Part shown: positions 1 to 10,197 of the stretch, piece by piece
Layout of the letters: every line of letters begins with the position of its first letter
Position numbering within the stretch: the first letter of the stretch is position 1
NCBI GenBank assembly: GCA_944319745.1
Contig: CALUET010000008.1
Location: 1-64,000 of the forward strand
DNA from: an uncultured Phocaeicola sp.
Lineage (GTDB): Bacteria; Bacteroidota; Bacteroidia; Bacteroidales; Bacteroidaceae
Direction of reading: 5' to 3'
DNA: 64,000 bases
Made by a program: the position numbers and the translations under genes
The notes under the pieces: model-generated
What the model saw: only the letters and a program-made list of their open reading frames with translations
Told to the model about the DNA's origin: nothing
The model's database searches: none

Positions 1-51
1 TGTAAAATCGGGTGTTTGTTTTGTAAAACATTGGTTTTCAATGTTTGTTGC

Positions 52-124
52 GGTGCGTACGGGACTCGAACCCGTGACCCCATGCGTGACAGGCATGTAT
101 TCTAACCAGCTGAACTAACGCACC
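52..124 (-). tRNA. tRNA-Asp (anticodon GTC)
   Basis: Read on the minus strand this folds as a complete 73-base cloverleaf. It has a 7-bp acceptor stem (GGTGCGT/ACGCACC), a D arm, an anticodon stem CATGC/GCATG around loop CTGTCAC (anticodon GTC, Asp), a short variable region and a T arm ACGGG-TTCGAGT-CCCGT. CCA is not encoded. It lies downstream of its own two-element promoter and is not part of a visible tRNA cluster. Confidence 0.97.
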
Positions 125-168
125 TTTTTCTGCAAAAGAAGTAATATATCTCCTTCTCTTTGCGGTTG

Positions 169-200
169 CAAAGGTACAACACACGAATGAATCTTACAAG
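169..200 (-). promoter_or_regulatory. Promoter of tRNA-Asp (Bacteroidetes -33/-7 type)
   Basis: On the minus strand a CTTG at 200-197 is followed after 20 bases by TACCTTTG (176-169). This matches the Bacteroidetes primary-sigma consensus TTG-N19-21-TAnnTTTG. The box ends about 45 bases before the mature tRNA 5' end, leaving room for a short processed leader. Confidence 0.65.
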
Positions 201-346
201 TTTTTTCCCATAAAAAGAATCATTTTCTTTTTTCTTTTTTGAAAAACAGCTTATTATCAATGAAAAAATTGGGGAAATATTCTCAATACAAAAGAATATT
301 TCCCCCGAAAAAAACATTTTAACCCGAATAAATCATTGCGAAAACA

Positions 347-1834
<1,488 letters not shown>

Positions 1835-1843
1835 TCATTTGCA

Positions 1844-2422
1844 TCAGAAATTGGTTTTCTTCACTTCAAAGTATGCTTGAGGATGCAAACAAGCCGGACA
1901 TACCTCAGGAGCCTCGGTTCCGATGAACAAATAACCGCAGTTGCGGCATTGCCAAACGACTTCTTTGTCTTTCTTAAACACCGTTCCTTCTTCTATGTTC
2001 TTCACAAAAGCCAGATAACGCTCTTCATGTCCCTTTTCTGCTACCGCAATCTCACGATACATTTTTGCTATTGCAGGAAAACCTTCTTCATCGGCTATAT
2101 CGGCAAACTTCGGATAATCAAGCGACCATTCCTCGTTTTCCCCTGCTGCTGCTGCCTTTAAATTTTCCAAAGTTGTACCGATCTTTCCGGCAGGATAAGA
2201 CGCTGTAATCTCTACCATTCCGCCTTCCAACCATTTGAACATGCGTTTTGCATGCTCTTTTTCCTGATCTGCCGTTTCCGTAAATATTGCAGAAATTTGT
2301 TCATATCCCTCCTTCTTTGCTGCACTTGCAAAGTAAGTATAACGCATTCTTGCCTGTGATTCACCTGCAAACGAAACCATCAGATTCTTTTCTGTCCGTG
2401 TTCCTTTTAAACTCTTTTCCAT
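1844..2422 (-). CDS. rbr: Rubrerythrin
   Basis: A cytoplasmic non-haem iron peroxidase that reduces hydrogen peroxide using electrons from NAD(P)H via rubredoxin-type carriers, typical of anaerobes facing oxygen. The 192-residue chain is classical rubrerythrin length. A four-helix ferritin-like domain supplies carboxylate ligands (E in FAGESQARMRY near residue 21, ETADQEKEH near 54, EIAVAEKGHEER near 127). A C-terminal rubredoxin-like domain with CRNCGY...CPAC binds one iron. It is monocistronic: its own terminator follows and a TATCTTTG box lies at 2483-2476 upstream. It is divergent from the SulP transporter. Confidence 0.96.
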   Translation of the reverse strand: MEKSLKGTRTEKNLMVSFAGESQARMRYTYFASAAKKEGYEQISAIFTETADQEKEHAKRMFKWLEGGMVEITASYPAGKIGTTLENLKAAAAGENEEWSLDYPKFADIADEEGFPAIAKMYREIAVAEKGHEERYLAFVKNIEEGTVFKKDKEVVWQCRNCGYLFIGTEAPEVCPACLHPQAYFEVKKTNF

Positions 2423-2475
2423 AATGATAAATTATTAGTTAGTTATATTTTTACTTGATTTTCCTTTTGTTTTTA

Positions 2476-2483
2476 CAAAGATA
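2476..2483 (-). promoter_or_regulatory. -7 element of the rubrerythrin promoter
   Basis: Minus-strand TATCTTTG, an exact match to TAnnTTTG, about 55 bases before the rbr start. No TTG at the right distance upstream is visible, so only the -7 half is supported. Confidence 0.45.
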
Positions 2484-2597
2484 ATACATTTATTCAAATT
2501 TGTAATCATTACATTTTATAATTAATAACTATTAATATTTTCTCACTCAATTTCAAATATCATCGGAAAATATGCCTTCAAATAGGTATTCTTTTTC

Positions 2598-2605
2598 TAT
2601 TTTTG
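2598..2605 (+). promoter_or_regulatory. -7 element of the SulP transporter promoter
   Basis: TATTTTTG matches TAnnTTTG and lies 37 bases before the transporter ATG. No clear -33 TTG is present at 19-21 bases upstream. Confidence 0.4.
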
Positions 2606-2642
2606 CAACCGTTTTTTACTTCTTTTTAATGTAAAGTTCAAA

Positions 2643-4343
2643 ATGAAAAATTACGTATTTAGACCAAAATTGTTCACATCGATGTCAAATTACACAAAAA
2701 ACGATTTGACAACCGATATAATGGCCGGTATTATCGTAGGAATTGTTGCGCTTCCTTTGGCCATTGCATTTGGAATAGCATCGGGGGTTACGCCGGAAAA
2801 AGGAATCATTACCGCCATCGTTGCCGGATTTATTATTTCATTTTTTGGAGGAAGCAAAGTTCAAATAGGCGGCCCCACCGGCGCATTCATCGTAATCATT
2901 TACAGTATTATTCAAGAATACGGAATAGAAGGCTTAATGATTGCCACAATGCTGGCAGGAATTATCCTCATATTGCTCGGCATGTTTCGCCTCGGAACCA
3001 TTATAAAATTTATACCTTATCCCATCATCATCGGGTTTACCAGCGGTATTGCCGTCACTATTTTTACCACACAGATAGCAGATATCTTCGGACTTAATTT
3101 CAGTGGCGAAAAAATACCCGGCGATTTTATCGGAAAATGGATTCTTTATTTCAAACATTTCGATTCCGTAAACTGGTGGAATTTCGCCACAAGCATCATA
3201 AGTATTGGCATTATCGTACTCACACCAAAGTTTTCAAAAAAGATACCCGGCTCGTTAATTGCCATAATTTTAGTAACTGCGGGAGTTTATTTTTTGAGAA
3301 CTTATAAAGGAATTGATTGCATAGACACCATAGGAGATCGTTTTAGCATAAAAAGCCAATTGCCACAAGCTAATGTTCCCGCCCTCAACTGGGAAGCCAT
3401 AAAAAACCTTTTTCCGGTAGCTTTAACCATTGCTATTTTGGGAGCAATCGAATCGTTACTCTCAGCCACCGTAGCCGATGGTATGATAGGAGACCGACAC
3501 GATTCGAATACTGAGCTTATCGCTCAAGGAATAGCAAACATTGTTTCACCCATATTCGGGGGAATTCCAGCTACGGGAGCCATCGCCCGTACCATGACAA
3601 ACATCAATAACGGAGGACGTTCTCCCGTATCCGGCATCATACACGCTTTCGTCCTTTTACTGATCCTGCTCTTTTTTATGCCGCTGGCTCAATATATCCC
3701 GATGGCTTGCCTGGCGGGAGTTCTGGTAATCGTTTCATATAACATGAGCGGATGGCGAACTTTTAAAGGACTTTTACGCAATCCAAAATCAGATGTCATC
3801 GTATTGCTTATTACATTTTTCCTAACCGTTATCTTCGATTTAACCGTGGCCATTGAAACAGGACTGGTCATTGCCTGCATATTATTTATGAAACGTGTCA
3901 TGGAAACAACGAAAATATCTGTCATAACAGACGAAATAGATCCGAACAACGAATCAGACTTGGAAACACACGAAGAGCATCTTATTGTCCCGAAAGGAGT
4001 AGAAGTTTACGAAATAAACGGCCCTTATTTCTTTGGAATTGCCACCAAATTCGAGGAAATAATGGCACAATTGGGCAATCGCCCCAAGATCCGCATCATA
4101 CGAATGCGGAAGATTCCGTTCATTGATTCCACAGGTATTCATAACCTGACAACCTTGTGTAAAATGTCGCAAAAGGAAAATATCCATGTCATTCTCTCGG
4201 GAGTAAATGAAAACGTGCATTCGACCCTTGAAAAATCCGGCTTTTATGAGTTATTGGGAAAAGGAAATATTTGCAGCAATATCAACATAGCATTAGCTGT
4301 AGCCGAAAAAGAAATAGCAGAAATAAACAAAGGAAGAAAGTAA
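2643..4343 (+). CDS. SulP family inorganic anion transporter with STAS domain
   Basis: An inner-membrane transporter of the SLC26/SulP family, which move sulfate, bicarbonate or other small anions. The 566-residue protein starts with a cytoplasmic lead, then roughly 10-14 hydrophobic membrane segments covering about residues 20-430. A cytoplasmic STAS domain (about 450-560) contains the characteristic FIDSTG loop near residue 495. The early PLAIAFGIASGVTPEKG and QIGGPTGAF segments are typical of the family core. The substrate cannot be decided from sequence: no sulfate-assimilation or carbonic-anhydrase gene lies next to it. It is a single-gene unit, divergent from rbr. Confidence 0.9.
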   Translation: MKNYVFRPKLFTSMSNYTKNDLTTDIMAGIIVGIVALPLAIAFGIASGVTPEKGIITAIVAGFIISFFGGSKVQIGGPTGAFIVIIYSIIQEYGIEGLMIATMLAGIILILLGMFRLGTIIKFIPYPIIIGFTSGIAVTIFTTQIADIFGLNFSGEKIPGDFIGKWILYFKHFDSVNWWNFATSIISIGIIVLTPKFSKKIPGSLIAIILVTAGVYFLRTYKGIDCIDTIGDRFSIKSQLPQANVPALNWEAIKNLFPVALTIAILGAIESLLSATVADGMIGDRHDSNTELIAQGIANIVSPIFGGIPATGAIARTMTNINNGGRSPVSGIIHAFVLLLILLFFMPLAQYIPMACLAGVLVIVSYNMSGWRTFKGLLRNPKSDVIVLLITFFLTVIFDLTVAIETGLVIACILFMKRVMETTKISVITDEIDPNNESDLETHEEHLIVPKGVEVYEINGPYFFGIATKFEEIMAQLGNRPKIRIIRMRKIPFIDSTGIHNLTTLCKMSQKENIHVILSGVNENVHSTLEKSGFYELLGKGNICSNINIALAVAEKEIAEINKGRK

Positions 4344-4380
4344 AATATTAAAAGACTTTAAGAGAAAAAAGCCATTTATT

Positions 4381-4405
4381 AAAACTTTATAATAATAAGT
4401 TTTTT
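4381..4405 (+). terminator. Weak terminator after the SulP gene
   Basis: AAAACTT (4381-4387) and AAGTTTT (4397-4403) form a 7-bp AT-rich stem followed by a T run. It lies 37 bases after the stop codon and before the next promoter. Confidence 0.4.
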
Positions 4406-4418
4406 CTCGTTCAACTTC

Positions 4419-4448
4419 TTGGAATATTATGGAAAATGCGTACATTTG
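4419..4448 (+). promoter_or_regulatory. Strong orphan promoter (-33/-7) of a putative small RNA
   Basis: TTG at 4419-4421, exactly 19 bases, then TACATTTG at 4441-4448: a full match to the Bacteroidetes consensus. No open reading frame on this strand follows; a terminator begins only 44 bases later. Confidence 0.65.
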
Positions 4449-4451
4449 CAA

Positions 4452-4517
4452 TGTGTTTTTCATAGTATTAGATTTAAGGTTAACAAAGGTTGGAGTACGG
4501 CGGTACTCCTTTTTTTA
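4452..4517 (+). ncRNA. Putative small non-coding RNA (about 65 nt)
   Basis: The interval between a full-consensus promoter and a perfect intrinsic terminator predicts a transcript of about 65 bases. The first 40 bases are AU-rich and look unstructured; the last 26 form the terminator hairpin. There is no usable ATG frame between the promoter and the hairpin, so it is not a leader for a protein, and the next gene is on the opposite strand. The 5' end is estimated as about 4 bases past the -7 box. Function is unknown; a trans-acting antisense RNA is one reading. I cannot assign it to a named RNA family. Confidence 0.5.
4492..4517 (+). terminator. Strong intrinsic terminator of the putative small RNA
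   Basis: Perfect 7-bp stem GGAGTAC/GTACTCC with a GGCG loop (4492-4509), followed by eight T. It works only on the plus strand, since the other side has no T run. Confidence 0.85.
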
Positions 4518-4532
4518 TGCCCATGCTTTTCT

Positions 4533-5312
4533 TCAATAAGAAGCACTTGCCTCGACACCAGATTCCTTCAGCATTTTTACGATACGGTCAAGCTCTGCCG
4601 GAGTAGCTTTCTGCAATAAATTATCCGGAGTTTCGCGATCTATGGTATAGACCATTACGTATTTCGGAGCTATCTCCTTCACCTTTTCCAGCCAAGGAAT
4701 TACATATTCATCGGATGTATTGTCTACATCTTCCCCGTTTTCCGTCTTCCCTTTCATAAACATTGTCTGGATGATAAGCTGTCCGTTAAAACGTTTCATG
4801 TGTTTTATTATCTCGTTTACATCATAATGCCCCGTAGGACGATCTACCCGCTCTATATATTTCGGATCGATCGTGTCCAGCTTCAGTATGTTATTATCTA
4901 TTTTTTTCAACGCTTCAAATACAGCCTGCTTATGAATGAACGTAGAATTACTCAAAACACTTATCTTTGCTTTTGGGAAATATTTGTCGCGTAAAGCCAA
5001 AGTGTCTTCCATTATTTCCGGAAAAGACGGATGTGATGTAGGCTCTCCGTTTCCTGCAAATGTCAAAACATCCGGAACAATTCCTTCGTCTTTCATCTGC
5101 TTTAATTTATTTTCCAAGGCAATTGCAACTTGTTCACGCGATGGCAAACTTTGTTTAGCCCTATGATCTTTATTATATCCGCACTCGCAATAAATACAAT
5201 CAAACGTACAAAACTTTCCATCGCCGGGAAGTAAATTAATACCTAACGAAATCCCCAGGCGCCGACTGTGTATTGGTCCGAAGACAGGAGAAGAATAAAT
5301 TACCGTAGACAT
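4533..5312 (-). CDS. Radical SAM protein (COG0731-like)
   Basis: A 259-residue cytoplasmic iron-sulfur enzyme that should cleave S-adenosylmethionine to a 5'-deoxyadenosyl radical. The cluster motif CX3CX2C is present as C35-TFD-C39-IY-C42, followed by TFAGNGEPTSHP (the GGE-like motif) near residue 105. The opening GPIHSRRLGISLGINLLP is typical of the COG0731 group of radical SAM proteins, which includes wybutosine-synthesis-like enzymes. The actual substrate in Bacteroidetes is not established to my knowledge. It lies downstream of the outer-membrane protein gene on the same strand, with about 70 bases between. Confidence 0.85.
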   Translation of the reverse strand: MSTVIYSSPVFGPIHSRRLGISLGINLLPGDGKFCTFDCIYCECGYNKDHRAKQSLPSREQVAIALENKLKQMKDEGIVPDVLTFAGNGEPTSHPSFPEIMEDTLALRDKYFPKAKISVLSNSTFIHKQAVFEALKKIDNNILKLDTIDPKYIERVDRPTGHYDVNEIIKHMKRFNGQLIIQTMFMKGKTENGEDVDNTSDEYVIPWLEKVKEIAPKYVMVYTIDRETPDNLLQKATPAELDRIVKMLKESGVEASASY

Positions 5313-5385
5313 ATCATTATATTTTTAAAACTGCCGTGAAAATAATAAAACCTTACGTAATAAAGAATATGAAAAGATATTTATT

Positions 5386-7452
5386 TCACCATTTAAACCG
5401 CACTTGAAATTGCAAATCCACCTTGTTGTTTCCTTGTATTTCTTCCGTTCCGCTGCCTATTTTATCACGATCCATGTAATGCGTCCACCCGCATTTTGCC
5501 TGAAAAGAAAGTTTTCTTTTGTAATCGTAACGCAGATTGAATGCGCAACGAATGCCTTTTCCATAAAACGAATAATTGGAAAAAGCATAAAGTAAACCGG
5601 GTTCATACAGATAAACACGCGAATTATAGTCGTCGGTACGAAACCAACTTCCGCTTAAACTCCCGTTAAGCGGGAAGCGCACAAACAAGCTTTTCAATAT
5701 GCAACCTGCCGAATAACCATTGCAACGAAGCTTTTTAAAATAACAGGTATGCACGTATTCGGATGTGGTTTTCAACAGCATTTGTTCATTCAGTTGATAA
5801 GATAAACTGTATTTAAGCCGTTGGCGGATATAAGGCAACACGTATTTTTCTCCCGAACTTTCCGTATAATTTTTTGCTTTGTCCTTACAACTGTACTTTA
5901 TCAACATCATAAGTGAATTAGAATGTGAATAGCTTAATTGAAAAACACCCTCGAATCCTGTAGTTTTACTCCTGTCCACTTGAAACAAACGATAAGGGAA
6001 ATAAAAGAAATCTCCGTAACAAAACAACTTAAACCGCTTGAATAAAACGGTTTCCAGTCCCAAATAAAAACCTAATTCATTTCTTACTTTTGAATTTTCG
6101 CCGAAAGCATCAGCAAAAAGAGCTTCATAACGTTTGTCATAATACCTGTTCATAAAAAGTAAAGTAGTTTCAGCACTCGGTGAATAAGTCAGCATGCTTA
6201 AGGTAGAAAATGCTCCTTTTTTGTCAAAAGCTATTTCACCCGATAAAACAAACTTGCGCAAAAATAGCTTATAATATCCTCCAACATTATAAAAATATCG
6301 GCCCCGAGGATAATATATATTATAAGGATACGGATCAGGATTCAACACTTTATTGAAAACATTATACACAGCTGTTAATCCAAACTCTATATATTTCCCA
6401 TTATAGTTTAAATTGCATCCTATCAAATTATTGGATATTTTATTTTTCTTTTCCTCGTCTTTCTTCAGACGGTGGTAGCCGTCTGTTTTCAACGACCTTA
6501 TAAACATATTTTCCACACGGGCATCCATCTTGCGAAAAGAGTAGAAAGCCGAGAGTTCCCAACGTTTTGTTATACGATATGTTCCTGCCACTCCCTGCAA
6601 ATAATTGTATTCGTTTACCGAAAAATGCTTCGATATTCCGTTTCCTTTCTTGCTTAATGCTATCAAACTACCTGCCTTTCCCATGTTGAAGCCCATGTTC
6701 ATTACAAGTCCGTAACCGAAACTTACTCTATAATTGCCCAGAGATAATGCTTTCCATTTCCCTACGTCTCGAAGAAAAACACAGGCAGAATAAAAATCAT
6801 ATCCCTTTTTGTTTATACCTTTAAAGAAAGGTTCTCCCGAATCTTTTTCGGCCGTGATGCCAAAATAAACCTTTTCTTTATGGCGAAAACTGTAACGTAC
6901 ATTACTATACAACGGCGAACCAAAATACTTTTTATTAGGACTTTTTTCCAATACATCGTTACTGTATGATGCATACCCTGCCTTTTCATTTAAAGGTACA
7001 TCCATCCTTATCGTGATTTCCTGCTTATTATATTTTAATATGTCGTTAAGTTTTATGCTTTCTTTTTTTTCTTCTGCATCGCCTGCGTAAACAAAATCTT
7101 TTAAAAAAAGGCGGGTTTGCCAATCGAGACCTTCCACTCCTATTAATTCATTGATGTTCTTTATGGGACCATACTTATACAAATAGTATAAAATATGCTC
7201 TATCTGTTTATCAGACAAAAAGGGAAATTGCTCCAATTGTTCTTTCGTTATGGTATTTATGTTTAAAGGATTTTCTGCCAATTCTGCGAGATCTTCATAA
7301 ATATCTTTCCATTCCTCCTGATTTTCTTTGTCGGTAATATTCCCTTCCCACTCCGTCCATGTAGATTGTGCAAAGACATTTGCTACGAAAAGACTCGTCA
7401 TTATGGAAAAAACAACTCGAAGTTTCCAACAATTCAACAGCATGTTTTTCAT
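5386..7452 (-). CDS. Secreted helix-hairpin-helix / outer-membrane barrel protein
   Basis: A 688-residue exported protein. A signal peptide occupies about residues 1-29 (cut near VFAQ-S). Residues about 61-125 (NPLNINTITKEQLEQFPFLS... and GPIKNINELIGVEGLD) form ComEA-like helix-hairpin-helix repeats. The remaining ~560 residues are rich in alternating aromatic/polar strands with many Tyr, Phe and Arg and end in a strand closing with aromatic W, as expected of an outer-membrane beta-barrel. ComEA-type HhH domains bind DNA in competence proteins, but here the role is unknown. It is divergent from the DUF4294 gene. Two adjacent ATG codons could serve as start; the first is used. Confidence 0.7.
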   Translation of the reverse strand: MKNMLLNCWKLRVVFSIMTSLFVANVFAQSTWTEWEGNITDKENQEEWKDIYEDLAELAENPLNINTITKEQLEQFPFLSDKQIEHILYYLYKYGPIKNINELIGVEGLDWQTRLFLKDFVYAGDAEEKKESIKLNDILKYNKQEITIRMDVPLNEKAGYASYSNDVLEKSPNKKYFGSPLYSNVRYSFRHKEKVYFGITAEKDSGEPFFKGINKKGYDFYSACVFLRDVGKWKALSLGNYRVSFGYGLVMNMGFNMGKAGSLIALSKKGNGISKHFSVNEYNYLQGVAGTYRITKRWELSAFYSFRKMDARVENMFIRSLKTDGYHRLKKDEEKKNKISNNLIGCNLNYNGKYIEFGLTAVYNVFNKVLNPDPYPYNIYYPRGRYFYNVGGYYKLFLRKFVLSGEIAFDKKGAFSTLSMLTYSPSAETTLLFMNRYYDKRYEALFADAFGENSKVRNELGFYLGLETVLFKRFKLFCYGDFFYFPYRLFQVDRSKTTGFEGVFQLSYSHSNSLMMLIKYSCKDKAKNYTESSGEKYVLPYIRQRLKYSLSYQLNEQMLLKTTSEYVHTCYFKKLRCNGYSAGCILKSLFVRFPLNGSLSGSWFRTDDYNSRVYLYEPGLLYAFSNYSFYGKGIRCAFNLRYDYKRKLSFQAKCGWTHYMDRDKIGSGTEEIQGNNKVDLQFQVRFKW

Positions 7453-7520
7453 AATTTTCTTCCTTTTGTTTTTATGAAAATACTCTTATTCTTTTCATTA
7501 TTATTCCTATTTTTGCATTG

Positions 7521-8126
7521 ATGAAAAATAGTTTTTACATCGTTTTCTTTTGTATTTCATTCGTTTTCTTGCAAACTTTGAACATACAATGCGTATCTTC
7601 ACAAACAAACAAAGGAAAACTTCTTCCGGTTTGTGTATATAAAGGAGATACTATACCCTATATAACGCTCGAAACCGTCTACATATACCCGAAAATAAAG
7701 TTTAAAAACGAAAAAGAAAGAAGGCGTTATAACAAACTGGTGCGCGACATAAAAAAAACACTTCCCCTGGCAAAAGAGATAAGACGTGCCGTTATAGAAA
7801 CTTACGAATACCTGCAAACTTTACCAAACGAAGAAATGCGTAGAGAACATCTTAAGGATGTAGAGAAAGGATTAAAGAAACAATATACGCCAAAGATGAA
7901 GAAACTTACCTTCGCACAAGGCAAACTGCTCATAAAACTGGTAGACAGGGAATGTAATTCGTCGTCTTATCAATTGGTAAAGGCATTCATGGGTTCGTTT
8001 AAAGCCGGTTTTTATCAGACTTTCGCAGCCTTATTCGGAGCAAGCCTTAAAAAAGAATATCACCCCGAAGACGAAGATAAACTTATTGAAAGAATAGCTG
8101 TTCTTGTGGAAAACGGACAATTATAA
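7521..8126 (+). CDS. DUF4294 domain-containing exported protein
   Basis: A 201-residue protein of the DUF4294 family, which is widespread in Bacteroidota and has no assigned function. A hydrophobic signal segment spans about residues 2-27, followed by a short periplasmic region with YITLETVYIYPKIKFKNEKE. A charged helical part (about 60-140) contains repeated ERRRYNKLVRDIKK and EMRREHLKDVEKG. A TTG three bases upstream is in frame, but the ATG at 7521 is preferred. A TATTTTTG box sits directly before the start. It is divergent from the HhH/barrel gene, 68 bases between starts. Confidence 0.8.
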   Translation: MKNSFYIVFFCISFVFLQTLNIQCVSSQTNKGKLLPVCVYKGDTIPYITLETVYIYPKIKFKNEKERRRYNKLVRDIKKTLPLAKEIRRAVIETYEYLQTLPNEEMRREHLKDVEKGLKKQYTPKMKKLTFAQGKLLIKLVDRECNSSSYQLVKAFMGSFKAGFYQTFAALFGASLKKEYHPEDEDKLIERIAVLVENGQL

Positions 8127-8147
8127 CATCCAATTGTCAATAACGTG

Positions 8148-8693
8148 TTAATAAAAAACCCGCAATTTTTTTACAAACTCCCATAAAACAATACCTGCAG
8201 CCACCGAAACGTTTAAAGAATGTTTCGTACCAAACTGAGGAATTTCTATGCAACCGTCACACATATCAACAACGTCCTGTTGTACGCCTTTTACTTCATT
8301 ACCCAAAACAACGGCATATTTTTCATGAGGATTTACCTCCAACTTATCTAAAATAGTACTACCTTCACATTGTTCTACCGCCAGTACCGTATATCCTTTT
8401 GCCTTGAGTTCTTTTACAGCATCGAGAGTTTCTTTAAAATAAATCCAGTTTACCGTGTCTTCTGCTCCCAATGCAGTCTTATGAAGTTCGGGATGAGGAG
8501 GAACAGCCGTGATGCCGCATAAATAAATACTTTCCAACAAAAAAGCATCGGAAGTACGAAAAACAGCTCCAACATTGTGCATGCTTCGCACATTGTCCAT
8601 GACTACCGACAAAGGAAATTTAGATGTTTTTCTAAATTCCTCGACAGTAAGACGATTCATTTCAGTTATCTTTAGTTTTCTCAAATGACACAT
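8148..8693 (-). CDS. SpoU/TrmH-family RNA 2'-O-ribose methyltransferase
   Basis: A 181-residue SPOUT-class methyltransferase expected to methylate a ribose in tRNA or rRNA with S-adenosylmethionine. The three SpoU motifs are visible: DNVRSMHNVGAVFRTSDAF (motif 1, near residue 33), VVLGNEVKGV (motif 2, near 128) and IPQFGTKHSLNVSVAAGIVLWE (motif 3, near 150). It is the short form, with no N-terminal substrate-binding domain. The start could be the ATG at 8693 or the in-frame TTG at 8684. A TACCTTTG box lies at 8747-8740. The specific target base is not deducible. Confidence 0.9.
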   Translation of the reverse strand: MCHLRKLKITEMNRLTVEEFRKTSKFPLSVVMDNVRSMHNVGAVFRTSDAFLLESIYLCGITAVPPHPELHKTALGAEDTVNWIYFKETLDAVKELKAKGYTVLAVEQCEGSTILDKLEVNPHEKYAVVLGNEVKGVQQDVVDMCDGCIEIPQFGTKHSLNVSVAAGIVLWEFVKKLRVFY

Positions 8694-9162
8694 ACTTTCC
8701 TATTTACTGTATTATACTCTTTATAACGCGGGCTGTTCGCAAAGGTAAAAACTATATTCATAACCCCGTTGAAAACGGTGAAAAAGATGTAGAAAAGTAA
8801 TGAAAAGAAATACATAAAAGAATGAATGTACTTTGAAATAATATTTTATTTACCACAATAAACCAACATTCCAAAAATTTAAACGAAAAGTTTATCTATG
8901 ACTTTGAACACTTTTTCACAAGGAAATATCGTTTTCATAGGCAGAAAGTTATTAACTTTGTAATATATCTACATATTGTTGATAGAAAGGATAACTATAA
9001 TGATATCAATACTTAAGCATGTTTATGAATATTGAAAACGAACTTTTCTTTTATTAATAAGCAAATAAACAAGAAAATAACGGCATTTTTACCAACAAAA
9101 TAAACCAGCTATTATTACTATCATAAATACTTTTTAAAAGAAATAACTATATATTTTTATAT
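8694..9162. other. AT-rich intergenic region between the SpoU gene and nadA
   Basis: This 469-base region is strongly AT-rich and holds no credible gene. It contains the -7 box of the SpoU gene (TACCTTTG, 8747-8740, minus) and a TAACTTTG box on the plus strand at 8953-8960, which could drive nadA with a leader of about 200 bases. An 11-codon frame begins at 9000 after a GAAAGG-like sequence, but there is no further support for it. Confidence 0.5.
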
Positions 9163-10155
9163 ATGAACAAAGAAGAATGGATGGAAAAAGGGTACGTTAC
9201 GGAACCTATCGATAAGTCTCTTGATTTAAAGAAAGAAATCAATCGTTTGAAGGAAGAGAAAAATGCAGTCATATTGGGGCATTATTATCAGTCGGACGAT
9301 ATACAAGATGTTGCTAATTTTATAGGCGATAGTCTGGCTTTGGCACAATGGGCTTCTAAAACGGACGCCGACATTATAGTGATGTGTGGCGTTCATTTCA
9401 TGGGAGAAACAGCTAAAATACTCTGTCCCGACAAGAAAGTTTTGATTCCCGACCTCAATGCCGGATGTTCTTTGGCCGATAGTTGTCAGGCAGAGGCCTT
9501 CTCGAAGTTTGTAAAAGAACACCCCGGTTATACAGTAATTTCGTATGTTAATACAAGTGCAGCAGTAAAAGCTGTTACAGATGTCGTGGTGACTTCTACT
9601 AATGCCAAACAAATAGTAGAAAGTTTTCCTGCAGATCAACGTATCATATTCGGCCCCGATAAGAATTTAGGTCGTTATATAAACAAGATAACCGGCCGAA
9701 ACATGTTATTATGGGACGGGGCATGTCACGTACACGAAAAGTTTTCTGCCAAAAATATTATGGCATTAAAGGAACAATATCCTTCGGCTGCCGTTCTGGT
9801 TCATCCTGAATGTAAAGAAGAAGTGGTGCAATTGGCCGATAAAATAGGTTCCACTGCCGGACTGTTGAAATATGCGGTTTCAAGTGAAAAGAACGTGTTT
9901 ATCGTGGCAACGGAAAGCGGCATATTATATGAAATGCGTAAGAAATGTCCGGAAAAGATTTTCATACCTGTACCCCCCGAAGGAGAACCTTTTAAATGCA
10001 ACGAGTGTAATTTCATGCGCTTAAACACGTTGGAAAAGCTCTATAATACCATTAAATATGAATGGCCGGAAGTAAATGTTGAGAAATCCATAGCGGAAAA
10101 GGCGGTAAAATCCATTCATCGCATGCTTGACATTTCGGCAAAGTTAGGATTGTAA
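9163..10155 (+). CDS. nadA: Quinolinate synthase
   Basis: Condenses iminoaspartate with dihydroxyacetone phosphate to quinolinate, the second step of de novo NAD synthesis, using a [4Fe-4S] cluster. The 330-residue chain contains the triplicated fold. Candidate cluster cysteines are in GCSLADSC (C102), GACHVHEKF and CNECNFMRLNT. NTSAAVKAVTDVVVTSTNA and IIFGPDKNLG are typical family segments. nadB and nadC are not adjacent. The gene is followed by a bidirectional terminator shared with the convergent mutS. Confidence 0.96.
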   Translation: MNKEEWMEKGYVTEPIDKSLDLKKEINRLKEEKNAVILGHYYQSDDIQDVANFIGDSLALAQWASKTDADIIVMCGVHFMGETAKILCPDKKVLIPDLNAGCSLADSCQAEAFSKFVKEHPGYTVISYVNTSAAVKAVTDVVVTSTNAKQIVESFPADQRIIFGPDKNLGRYINKITGRNMLLWDGACHVHEKFSAKNIMALKEQYPSAAVLVHPECKEEVVQLADKIGSTAGLLKYAVSSEKNVFIVATESGILYEMRKKCPEKIFIPVPPEGEPFKCNECNFMRLNTLEKLYNTIKYEWPEVNVEKSIAEKAVKSIHRMLDISAKLGL

Positions 10156-10161
10156 AAAGAA

Positions 10162-10194
10162 AAGAGAGAGTGATAACATTACTCTCTCTTTTTT
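10162..10194. terminator. Bidirectional terminator between nadA and mutS
   Basis: Ten-bp stem AAGAGAGAGT/ACTCTCTCTT (10162-10171 and 10181-10190) with a 9-base loop. T runs follow on the plus strand, and a T-rich stretch follows on the minus strand. It serves the convergent nadA and mutS. Confidence 0.8.
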
Positions 10195-10197
10195 GTT

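Noticed and set aside
9000-9035. An 11-codon frame preceded by GAAAGG in the nadA upstream region
   Set aside because: Too short to tell from chance; the nearby TAACTTTG box lacks a -33 element and the codons show no leader-peptide pattern such as repeats of one amino acid.
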